Shown here piece by piece: positions 1-5,562 of a DNA stretch of 7,011 nucleotides. The notes beneath the pieces were generated by a model. It worked only from the letters and a program-made list of their open reading frames with translations. It ran no database searches and was not told where the DNA came from. The position numbers and the translations under genes were made by a program. Within the stretch, counting starts at the first letter, position 1; each line of letters begins with the position of its first letter. This DNA comes from Sphingobacteriaceae bacterium (lineage in GTDB: Bacteria > Bacteroidota > Bacteroidia > B-17B0 > Aurantibacillaceae), in the NCBI GenBank assembly GCA_023251695.1, contig JAHEYE010000181.1, positions 1 through 7,011 of the forward strand, written 5' to 3'.

Positions 1-183
1 TTCAATTTGTGCCGACTTAAACCCAACATCATTAATAAAAGGTAAGAGCTCATATCGGTTTTTCTCATATACATTTATGGTTGTACCTACGGGCTTACCT
101 AAGTCCTCAGGCAGCCATTCATTTTGAGCCATAACGGTTCCGAGGAAACAAAATGAAAAAAATGTATAAATTAACTTTTGCAT
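1..183 (-). CDS. N-terminal fragment of an exported protein of unknown function (cut by window edge)
   Basis: An open frame begins with ATG at 183 and runs unbroken for 61 codons to the left edge, so only the N-terminus is visible. Residues 1-19 form a clear Sec signal peptide: a Lys at position 3, a Phe-rich hydrophobic core (YTFFSFCFLG) and a VMA-Q cleavage site after Ala19, the AQ ending very common in Bacteroidota exported proteins. The mature part begins QNEWLPEDLG and continues with a hydrophilic segment I do not recognise; no lipobox Cys follows the core, so a periplasmic, outer-membrane or secreted protein is more likely than a lipoprotein. The ATG is supported by an exact TAnnTTTG promoter box 14 nt upstream. 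The gene is divergent from the DUF1801 gene. That it is a real gene is fairly sure; its function cannot be inferred. Confidence 0.75.
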   Translation of the reverse strand, partial: MQKLIYTFFSFCFLGTVMAQNEWLPEDLGKPVGTTINVYEKNRYELLPFINDVGFKSAQIE

Positions 184-197
184 AAATAAAATTATAG

Positions 198-227
198 CAA
201 ACATATACCCTATGGCTTAAGCTTAAA
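198..227 (-). promoter_or_regulatory. Bacteroidota-type promoter for the left-edge exported protein
   Basis: On the minus strand TATGTTTG (205 to 198) matches the Bacteroidota -7 consensus TAnnTTTG exactly and ends 14 nt before the ATG at 183. The expected -33 TTG is only partly present: TTT at 227-225, 19 nt upstream of the box. A 10-bp palindrome, TTAAGCTTAA (217-226), lies between the two elements and could be an operator, although it may be chance in AT-rich DNA. The predicted leader is only about 10 nt. Confidence 0.45.
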
Positions 228-300
228 AATTGAAAAGCACATTACTCCAGTAAAAATTATTGTTTTTTGAAAGGAGATCTGATTTAATTAATGTAAATTA

Positions 301-329
301 TTGATTTCCGCAAATTTTATGTAGTTTTC
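301..329 (+). promoter_or_regulatory. Possible promoter for the DUF1801 gene
   Basis: TTG at 301-303 is followed after 18 nt by TAGTTTTC (322-329), a 7-of-8 match to TAnnTTTG, with 13 nt left before the ATG at 343. Near matches of this quality are frequent in AT-rich DNA; the support comes from the combined -33 spacing and the same distance to the start codon as at neighbouring genes. Confidence 0.35.
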
Positions 330-342
330 ATGTTCAATAACA

Positions 343-708
343 ATGACTCAAAACCCAATCGATAAATATTTAGCTGAAGTTCCACTGGAAAACAGAATTG
401 TTTTGGAAAAACTGCGACACACTATTTTACAGGCAATACCTAAAGCAGAAGAAGTGATTAGTTACGGTATCCCTTGTTTTAAACTAAAGGGCAGGGCAGT
501 GGTGGGCTTTGCGGCCTTTAAAAATCATTTAACTTACTTTGCATGGAGCGGTTCGGTGTTAAATGATTTGAAGAAAGATTTGGTGAAATTCAAGTACAGT
601 AAGTCGGGTATTCATTTCACGCCTGATAAATTGATTCCTGTAACGTTAGTGAAAAAGATTGTGAAGATAAGATTGGCGCAGAATAAACTGAAAGACAAAA
701 AGAAATAA
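343..708 (+). CDS. DUF1801 (YdhG/Fra-like) family protein
   Basis: This 121-aa cytoplasmic protein has the length and motif order of the DUF1801 family (PF08818). Residues 4-32 form the helical start (IDKYLAEVP..., LEKLRHTILQAIP). Residues 35-46 carry the family hallmark AEEVISYGIPCF, followed by a Gly-containing turn and the strands VVGFAAFKNHLTYF (53-66). The end has the usual SKSGIHFTPDKLIP segment (87-99) and a C-terminal basic helix. No signal peptide or membrane helix is present. Bacillus subtilis Fra/YdhG of this family is described as an iron chaperone (frataxin-like), but most members have no tested function, so that role is not assumed here. An in-frame TAG at 322-324 limits upstream extension, and no other in-frame ATG lies between it and 343. 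The gene is transcribed alone, convergent with the SRPBCC gene. The family call is confident; the function is open. Confidence 0.88.
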   Translation: MTQNPIDKYLAEVPLENRIVLEKLRHTILQAIPKAEEVISYGIPCFKLKGRAVVGFAAFKNHLTYFAWSGSVLNDLKKDLVKFKYSKSGIHFTPDKLIPVTLVKKIVKIRLAQNKLKDKKK

Positions 709-709
709 A

Positions 710-1135
710 TTAATTTCGTTTTTCAAACGGAACTATACTTCCGTTTTCGCAATAATTTTTAAGCCCGTTTAATAATTGCCCCCAACAGAAATTGGTTATT
801 GCATAATGTTCGCCGGCTTCTTTCCAGCCGCTATGAAAAAAGTAAACACTCGTGCTACCATTATTTTCGCTCAATTTAAATCCGACTTCGGTCGACATCC
901 AATCGTCCATAGCCTTTACCATTTTCCAGCTTAGTTCTTTACCGGGAAGCACATGGATTACTTTTGCGTTCCAATCATATTCCGGTCCAAAATAAAAACG
1001 GTAAATTTCATTCAATTCAGGTTTCCCTGAACATTCGAGTGTCCACCAATTATTGAGCCCTTTTTCAGAACAAAAAACTTCAAATACTTTTGTGATGGGA
1101 GCTTTAACCAAAAAACGGTGCTGAATGTCGGGCAT
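710..1135 (-). CDS. SRPBCC superfamily protein (AHSA1-like, START/Bet v1 fold)
   Basis: This 141-aa soluble protein starts with the typical SRPBCC opening, a strand then helix: HRFLVKAPITKVFEVFCSEKGLNNWW (residues 6-31, with the conserved Trp-Trp end of the 'lt.WW' motif). Strands follow at IYRFYFGPEY (44-53), AKVIHVLPGKELSWKMV (57-73), TEVGFKLSENNGSTSVYFFHSGW (82-104), and a long C-terminal helix (WGQLLNGLKNYCENG, 118-132) closes the fold. The family binds hydrophobic ligands or acts as Hsp90-activator-like domains; the ligand here is unknown. It is the third gene of a minus-strand unit, its ATG only 3 nt after the TGA of the 594-aa T9SS cargo and with no separate promoter visible, so it is probably co-transcribed and translationally coupled. 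Its stop lies 1 nt from the stop of the convergent DUF1801 gene. Family call good, role unknown. Confidence 0.85.
   Translation of the reverse strand: MPDIQHRFLVKAPITKVFEVFCSEKGLNNWWTLECSGKPELNEIYRFYFGPEYDWNAKVIHVLPGKELSWKMVKAMDDWMSTEVGFKLSENNGSTSVYFFHSGWKEAGEHYAITNFCWGQLLNGLKNYCENGSIVPFEKRN
725..746 (+). terminator. Perfect 8-bp hairpin just beyond the DUF1801 gene, possible terminator
   Basis: AAACGGAA (725-732) and TTCCGTTT (739-746) are perfect inverted repeats around a 6-nt loop, CTATAC. The hairpin lies 16 nt after the DUF1801 stop and ends in four T residues (744-747), so it could stop the plus-strand transcript. It lies wholly inside the last codons of the convergent SRPBCC gene. The short T tract and modest GC content make termination efficiency doubtful. 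Confidence 0.4.
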
Positions 1136-1138
1136 AAA

Positions 1139-2923
1139 TCAATTAATGATAATTTTTTGTATGCCGGTGTCTTTGCCTGAATCTACCTTAATATAATAAA
1201 TCCCTTTATTTAATCCGGAAAGGTTAATCTCGCATTTTTCACTTACAGTTTTTATTGTGCGTAATGTTTGTCCGAATTTATCGAACACTACAATGTCTTT
1301 TCCAATAGCACAACCTTCCACATTAAATATTCCTTCACTTGGGTTTGGATAAACAGCAATTACAGGATTAGCAATACAGTTTACCGCAATAACCTCTGTG
1401 TATTTTTGTTTTCCGTTATTGTCGACCTGAAGCATGCGGTAATAAATAGTTCCGTTCATGTTATTGTCAACATATTCATAATTTACAGTTTGGTTTGTAG
1501 TACCGGATCCGCTTATGCTTGTTACAAATTCAAAATTCTGACCATCCCTACTTCTTTCGATAACAAAATAACTATTGTTTTTTTCAGAAGCCGTTGCCCA
1601 TTGAATGGCTACTTTTTTATTTTCACAAGCTGCTTTAAAGAATAGTAATTCGATAGGTAATATAGCACAGGAGCCGCAGGTAGAAACATTTCCTGTTTGT
1701 GTAAGATCCTGAACGCTTGCATCATCAATAAACATGTAACCGAGCCCGCAACCGACTTGTATGGTGAGTGGGTCTGTTTTAAAATTCCCAAGTGTCATAT
1801 AATTTTCTCCTCCAACAGCGGTGAAGCAGCCGCAAACTTGCGACCAGGCTGCGCTTCCTCCTGCAAGCGAAGCATTGGTGACCTGAGGGGTTACTGCCCA
1901 GGGAGCAGAGCTCGCATAACTCAGAAAAGGCCCGACACTAAAATAAGCAGAACAGTCCTGAACAAAGCAAGAGGCTTGTGGTGTCGCGGTTCTGACGAAA
2001 TACATTACTTCATATATATTTCCCGCAATCAATGGTCTGCTTAACGGTACCTGAACATATTCACGGTACGAACCGAAACCGTAAAAATATTCTCCTACAG
2101 TACAATTACCGGTACGGGGAGGAGGAAGTGGTGTAAAAGCAAGAGGTGCTCCTGTTCCGCAATTCTGATAATCAGAAGTTCCTCCTGCAGGGATGTACCA
2201 GGGATAAGCAATGCCAATTTCGCCGAGTCCGTTGGCTAAAACAGAACATCCTGTTGTATAAGGACAAATACCTTCGAAACTTGGATTAGGTACGATATTA
2301 GTTGCCGGAAGAGGGTTGCTTATAGTTCTTGAACCACCAGGATTTGTAAGCGTAGGAACTTGTGTTACCGCTACGTAAGTTACACTGGTGCATTGTCCGT
2401 CAACCACCGCGCCAACCGTTGCGCCTGCAGGAATATCGTACGATAACCAAAAATAATAAACGCATCCTGTTGTTAAAGCAATGCTGCCATTAAAAGTTAT
2501 TGCACCATTGGGAGCGGCTATGGTAGCACCAAATTGAACCGGAAGGCCGGAGGCGCAGTACGACATGAAAACTGGACAGGAATTTGTATACCAGCATTTA
2601 GCATTTGTGATATTAGTAAGCGGAGAAGTTGTGCCTGCAGTATTAAAAGTAATACTGGTAAGATTACCTGTATTAGGAGCTGTAGTAATTACCAGCGCAA
2701 CTATCTCCTGGTTTTGATTTGTGGCATAAACCGGAACAGAACATAATTGCTGTGTGGTGCTGGTCCAACCGAAAAGGGCAGAATTAATACTTACAATGAA
2801 AAAAAGTGATAATAATCCACGTAAGCGCGAAGATATATTCAGGCTGATTGAGAGGTAGGTAAAAAAAGAGTGTCCGGGAGAAATTACCTTGCCTTCATTT
2901 ATTATTTTATATTTCAGGAGCAT
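1139..2923 (-). CDS. T9SS type A sorting-domain protein with BNR_assoc_N-like and PNPSFE jelly-roll-like domains
   Basis: This 594-aa protein is predicted to be exported and attached to, or released from, the cell surface by the type IX system. After a signal-peptide-like core (GLLSLFFIVSINSALFG, 36-52) come: residues 58-200, resembling the N-terminal domain of BNR-repeat neuraminidases (BNR_assoc_N; motifs VALVITTAPNTGNLTSITF and YYFWLSYDIPAGATVGAVVD); residues 209-407, the Bacteroidota module opening VPNPSFE, with TSDYQNCG, YREYVQVPLSRPLIAGNIYEV and FIDDASV, probably a carbohydrate-binding-like jelly roll; residues 421-515, the LPIELLFFKA fibronectin-like module (FVIERSRDGQNFE, YYRMLQVD); and residues 521-594, a sorting domain with YPNPSEG and LNKGIYYIKV. 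No BNR repeats or catalytic residues are seen, so it is unlikely to be a sialidase. There are 21 Cys. The N-region before the hydrophobic core is unusually long (about 35 residues) and no nearer ATG, GTG or TTG in frame was found. It follows the 376-aa cargo by 31 nt. Confidence 0.88.
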   Translation of the reverse strand: MLLKYKIINEGKVISPGHSFFTYLSISLNISSRLRGLLSLFFIVSINSALFGWTSTTQQLCSVPVYATNQNQEIVALVITTAPNTGNLTSITFNTAGTTSPLTNITNAKCWYTNSCPVFMSYCASGLPVQFGATIAAPNGAITFNGSIALTTGCVYYFWLSYDIPAGATVGAVVDGQCTSVTYVAVTQVPTLTNPGGSRTISNPLPATNIVPNPSFEGICPYTTGCSVLANGLGEIGIAYPWYIPAGGTSDYQNCGTGAPLAFTPLPPPRTGNCTVGEYFYGFGSYREYVQVPLSRPLIAGNIYEVMYFVRTATPQASCFVQDCSAYFSVGPFLSYASSAPWAVTPQVTNASLAGGSAAWSQVCGCFTAVGGENYMTLGNFKTDPLTIQVGCGLGYMFIDDASVQDLTQTGNVSTCGSCAILPIELLFFKAACENKKVAIQWATASEKNNSYFVIERSRDGQNFEFVTSISGSGTTNQTVNYEYVDNNMNGTIYYRMLQVDNNGKQKYTEVIAVNCIANPVIAVYPNPSEGIFNVEGCAIGKDIVVFDKFGQTLRTIKTVSEKCEINLSGLNKGIYYIKVDSGKDTGIQKIIIN

Positions 2924-2954
2924 TCGTATTAAAAGTAATTACAACTCTAAAAAA

Positions 2955-4085
2955 TCAGTGCTTAATCAATTTTCGTTTACAAACTTGCGCGCCATCTGAT
3001 ACCATTACAAAGAATAGACCTTTTTCGAGAGTCATAATATCAATATCCACCGCATTATTTCCTGCATTGGCATAGTGAAAAATATCTTTTAGTTTTTTTC
3101 CGTGATCATCATATATTACAATCGAAAATGCTTTTTCAGTTTCTGAACTGAAGTTTAAGGTAACCGCATCTTTTGCAGGATTTGGAACCAGAATCAATTC
3201 TGCATCCTTATCCGAAAAATAAACACTCCGCGTATCCGAATAATGATACTCACCTGTAACATCTACTTCCTTTAAGCGGTAGTAATTTACTTTGTTATTA
3301 TAAGGTGACCGGTGCTCTGTAGTATATTTTTTAATACCGTTGCTGTTTCCGGTAGTATTGTAAAGTCTGTTTACCTCATTAAATGTTATGGCATCATCAC
3401 TGTATTCGATACTATAATAATTTAAATTCTTTTCCATTGCCACGGTCCACTTCAAATCAACCTGTTTTTGATTTTTATTGTAAGCCGCGGTAAAATCAAC
3501 CAATTCAATAGGAAGTACAACAGGCCCGCATGGTGATGAAGAAGATAAACTAAAGCCATCCAAACTTGCATAAGAATTACTTCCGTTGGGGTGGTCGCAT
3601 TGCAACGTCATAGTTGCTGCTGAAGCTACGAATGTCATGCTGTATTTGTTCCAAGTGCATCCAACCATTGGTATGGTTGGAACAAAAGTTGAAGTGCCTA
3701 CAATAATACGGGGAGTTGAAGGGGTGCCGTTATATACACCTGTGGTTCCAAAACAGGCTCCGCAAAAATAAAGTGTATAAGTTGTGCCAATGGTTAACCC
3801 GCCAATGGTAGTACGCGCGCACTCAGCAAGAGCGGCGATTCCGAGCCAGGTTCCTCCATCCGGTGAAACACAAGCCGGAACCTGAGAGGCTGCAATGTAA
3901 GAGGGCATGGCGAGGCAACATAAATCAGGGGAAAAACCGCAGCCGCTCCAACTCGCCGCATTCCCAGTATTAATCCCGCTGTTTGCACAAGGGGCACCGG
4001 TAATAGAGCCGTTATTCACGAGCTGAGCCTGGGAAGAAATTGAAATAAGAACGGCGCTAAAAAAGAAGAGTAAATGTTTTTTCAT
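2955..4085 (-). CDS. Cysteine-rich T9SS type A sorting-domain protein
   Basis: This 376-aa protein is the first gene of the minus-strand unit. Residues 1-20 are a clean signal peptide (MKKHLLFFFSAVLISISSQA, cleavage before Gln21). Residues 21-182 form a beta-rich domain starting LVNNGSI and ending in SYASLDGFSL, the layout of galactose-binding-like or carbohydrate-binding jelly-roll modules, but I cannot name its family. It carries 10 Cys, including Cys56-Cys57 and a CGAC motif (108-111). Residues 190-288 are the LPIELVDFTA fibronectin-like module (YYSIEYSDD, NYYRLKEVDVTGEYHYSD). Residues 297-376 are the sorting domain (VPNPAKD, IYDDHGKKL, LEKGLFFVMV, basic C-terminus RKLIKH). Such C-termini direct export across the outer membrane by T9SS and are cleaved on the surface by PorU. 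The ATG is supported by the signal peptide and a promoter 15 nt upstream. Probable role: surface binding or adhesion; no catalytic site was seen. Confidence 0.9.
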   Translation of the reverse strand: MKKHLLFFFSAVLISISSQAQLVNNGSITGAPCANSGINTGNAASWSGCGFSPDLCCLAMPSYIAASQVPACVSPDGGTWLGIAALAECARTTIGGLTIGTTYTLYFCGACFGTTGVYNGTPSTPRIIVGTSTFVPTIPMVGCTWNKYSMTFVASAATMTLQCDHPNGSNSYASLDGFSLSSSSPCGPVVLPIELVDFTAAYNKNQKQVDLKWTVAMEKNLNYYSIEYSDDAITFNEVNRLYNTTGNSNGIKKYTTEHRSPYNNKVNYYRLKEVDVTGEYHYSDTRSVYFSDKDAELILVPNPAKDAVTLNFSSETEKAFSIVIYDDHGKKLKDIFHYANAGNNAVDIDIMTLEKGLFFVMVSDGAQVCKRKLIKH

Positions 4086-4100
4086 TCTTTTAAGAATAAT

Positions 4101-4131
4101 CTAAGATATCAAAAATTGTATCATAATCAAA
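4101..4131 (-). promoter_or_regulatory. Promoter of the T9SS cargo / SRPBCC unit
   Basis: On the minus strand TTTG (4131 to 4128) is followed after 19 nt by TATCTTAG (4108 to 4101), a 7-of-8 match to the Bacteroidota -7 box TAnnTTTG, and then 15 nt to the ATG at 4085. Both element sequences and the spacing fit the class. The only mismatch is A for T at position 7. This is likely the promoter for all three minus-strand genes down to 710. Confidence 0.5.
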
Positions 4132-4279
4132 TAACTAAGCAATAACTAAATTGATTTAACAAAATGAAGATATTCAGTCGTTTTCGTTGAAAAGCCTTAA
4201 CCGCTCATAGATAAGCCGAGCCTTCTGCTACTAAGAAATGCCTCCTATCAAGGAAAAAATAGCATGGTTTAATTATTTG

Positions 4280-4287
4280 TACCTTTA
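4280..4287 (+). promoter_or_regulatory. Possible -7 box of the small membrane protein gene
   Basis: TACCTTTA (4280-4287) matches TAnnTTTG at 7 of 8 positions and ends 13 nt before the ATG at 4301. No TTG is present at the expected -33 position, where the sequence is A-rich (4251-4260), so the assignment rests on the box and its distance to the start only. Confidence 0.3.
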
Positions 4288-4300
4288 TTGAAAATAAATT

Positions 4301-4651
4301 ATGAGTTATCTCTTATCAATATATTGGATTTTAATTGCCGCCGGCTGGTATTTTATTATGGGTCTGCTTCACGATATATATGTTATCAAAAATCACAAGG
4401 GGATGTACGACCGCGATTTACTACGGTTGTTAATGGACGGACATGTTCTGATGTTGTCAGGCGTTTTGCTTGGCGTTTGTTTTTTAATGATGCAGAACAA
4501 TATTGAGTATTCGGGCATCATTTCAATGATAGTGGGTATTGGGATGCTTATTTATTGCTCAATGATTTTTCCGTTTCTTAAATCCTTTGTTACCATGTTC
4601 ATCAGTTTGATGGTGGTTATAGTTGCCATTAAATATAACTGGCAATTATGA
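4301..4651 (+). CDS. Small integral membrane protein, four predicted helices, unknown function
   Basis: This 116-aa protein is very hydrophobic. Four membrane segments are apparent: about residues 3-22 (LLSIYWILIAAGWYFIMG), 48-64 (HVLMLSGVLLGVCFLMM), 71-90 and 93-110 (VTMFISLMVVIVAI). The only sizeable polar stretch is 24-46 between helices 1 and 2 (HDIYVIKNHKGMYDRD), rich in charged residues. By the positive-inside rule this loop would be cytoplasmic, placing both termini outside; this is an inference. I recognise no family, and there is no catalytic or metal-site pattern. The ATG at 4301 has a promoter-like box 13 nt upstream and codes directly into helix 1. The DUF4412 gene follows on the same strand 59 nt later, so co-transcription is possible. 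The TGA overlaps an ATG (ATGA, 4648-4651), which is probably not the real start of that next gene. The gene call is supported by length, composition and position. Confidence 0.75.
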   Translation: MSYLLSIYWILIAAGWYFIMGLLHDIYVIKNHKGMYDRDLLRLLMDGHVLMLSGVLLGVCFLMMQNNIEYSGIISMIVGIGMLIYCSMIFPFLKSFVTMFISLMVVIVAIKYNWQL

Positions 4652-4688
4652 TTTATTTTATATCGTTAAAAACTTTAATTAAAATTAG

Positions 4689-4696
4689 TAATTTTA
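4689..4696 (+). promoter_or_regulatory. Possible -7 box of the DUF4412 gene
   Basis: TAATTTTA (4689-4696) is a 7-of-8 match to TAnnTTTG and lies 14 nt before the ATG at 4711, the start favoured by the signal peptide. A weak TTA (4666-4668) is 20 nt further upstream where TTG would be expected. It lies in the 59-nt gap after the membrane protein gene, so DUF4412 may have its own transcript in addition to any read-through. Confidence 0.3.
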
Positions 4697-4710
4697 AACA
4701 AATTATTATC

Positions 4711-5478
4711 ATGAAAAATATTTTATCAATTGTAGCAGTAATGTGTTTTACTGCGGCTGTAGCGCAAAATGGCGGAAGTATGGAATTTAAATATACCTCT
4801 TCGAAAGGAGCAAGTGGAACGATGTTGATGAAGCATTCGGAATTTGGTTCAAAAATGGAAATGAACATGGCTTCACCAAAAGCACCCGGTTCAGGAATAA
4901 AAATGACATCCTTAGTAAAAAAGGACGCCCCCGATTTTATCTACATGATTAATGATGCCAACAAATCATACAGCGAAATGAAAAAAGGGACTGCCGGTGC
5001 AGGGCAGGAAGACAAGCATACTTATACAGTAAAGAAAATAGGCAACGAAACTATTAATAATTATAAGTGTATACATTTCACAGTTACTAATGAAAAAGGA
5101 CAAGTATCGGATATGTGGACGAGTAAAGATATTCTTGATTATAATAAATATTCAGAGGTATTTAAAAACGATAACAAATTTGGTTCGAGTAAACAGGATA
5201 ATGCTATTAAAGCCGCAGGTTGCGAGGGTTTTCCTGTGAAAATGATGCACAAGAATAAAGATCAAGAGGGTGATGTTACAATGGAGTTGGTTAAATTCGA
5301 AAAGAAATCATATTCAAAATCTGATTTTGATATTCCTGCAGGTTATACTAAGTCGGCGGGTGGACCAATGGGTGTTCCTGCCATGCAAGGAATGAAAACA
5401 CAGGAAGAAATCATGAAAATGACACCTGACGAGCGCGCAAAGTATATTGAAGAGATGAAAAAAATGTACGGTAAGTAA
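4711..5478 (+). CDS. Secreted DUF4412 domain protein
   Basis: This 255-aa exported protein begins with a signal peptide (MKNILSIVAVMCFTAAVA, cleavage before Gln19). The mature part follows the DUF4412 (PF14371) layout: an opening strand GSMEFKYTSS (22-31), a Met-rich strand pair with GTMLMKHSEFGSKMEMNM (36-53), FIYMINDANKSYSEM (76-90), the central TYTVKKIGNETINNYKC segment (104-120) and VSDMWTSKDI (132-141), then MELVKFEKKSYSKSDFDIPAGY (191-212). The domain's function is unknown; it is common in exported Bacteroidota proteins. Residues 229-255 form a charged tail (QEEIMKMTPDERAKYIEEMK), probably helical. Mature Met content is high, 20 of 236 residues. An ATG at 4648 is in frame and would add 21 residues, but it would bury the signal peptide behind an extra hydrophobic leader, so 4711 is preferred. 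The gene is convergent with the alpha/beta hydrolase gene. Confidence 0.87.
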   Translation: MKNILSIVAVMCFTAAVAQNGGSMEFKYTSSKGASGTMLMKHSEFGSKMEMNMASPKAPGSGIKMTSLVKKDAPDFIYMINDANKSYSEMKKGTAGAGQEDKHTYTVKKIGNETINNYKCIHFTVTNEKGQVSDMWTSKDILDYNKYSEVFKNDNKFGSSKQDNAIKAAGCEGFPVKMMHKNKDQEGDVTMELVKFEKKSYSKSDFDIPAGYTKSAGGPMGVPAMQGMKTQEEIMKMTPDERAKYIEEMKKMYGK

Positions 5479-5500
5479 CAGTAATTTATCTGTGAATCGG

Positions 5501-5556
5501 CAAGCTCAGTCACTATATCACTTTTGAGTAAAATTTTATTCGGGCGGCTCAGCTTG
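5501..5556 (+). repeat. Imperfect inverted repeat between convergent genes, weak terminator candidate
   Basis: CAAGCTCAG (5501-5509) can pair with CTCAGCTTG (5548-5556): eight of nine positions pair, with one C-C mismatch, around a 38-nt loop holding the palindrome TAAAATTTTA (5529-5538). A T-rich stretch (5561-5577) follows on the plus strand. It fills most of the 84-nt gap between the DUF4412 and hydrolase stops. The long loop makes an intrinsic terminator uncertain. Confidence 0.3.
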
Positions 5557-5562
5557 GAAGTC

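Noticed and set aside
1268..2746. Several plus-strand open frames (1268-1645, 1697-2044, 2534-2746) opposite the 594-aa T9SS gene
   Set aside because: They lie fully inside a well-supported gene on the other strand, and their translations have no recognisable domain and are unusually rich in Cys, Arg and Ser, as expected for reverse-strand reading.
1139..2923. Sialidase annotation for the 594-aa protein because of its BNR-associated N-terminal-like domain
   Set aside because: No BNR/Asp-box repeats (SxDxGxTW) or sialidase catalytic residues follow; the rest is jelly-roll-like, fibronectin-like and sorting domains.
3586..3997. Open frames at 3586-3771 (plus) and 3794-3997 (minus) within the 376-aa cargo gene
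   Set aside because: Both are overlapped completely by a gene with a signal peptide and sorting domain; neither has its own start signals or a plausible domain.
4238..4291. 17-codon open frame (MPPIKEKIAW...) in the divergent intergenic region
   Set aside because: Too short to distinguish from chance, no ribosome-binding or promoter signal ahead of it, and its end overlaps the proposed promoter box for the gene at 4301.
4288..4506. Plus-strand frame of 72 codons overlapping the small membrane protein gene
   Set aside because: It is in a different frame from the membrane protein, whose hydrophobic segments are coherent, while this frame gives a charged, featureless translation.
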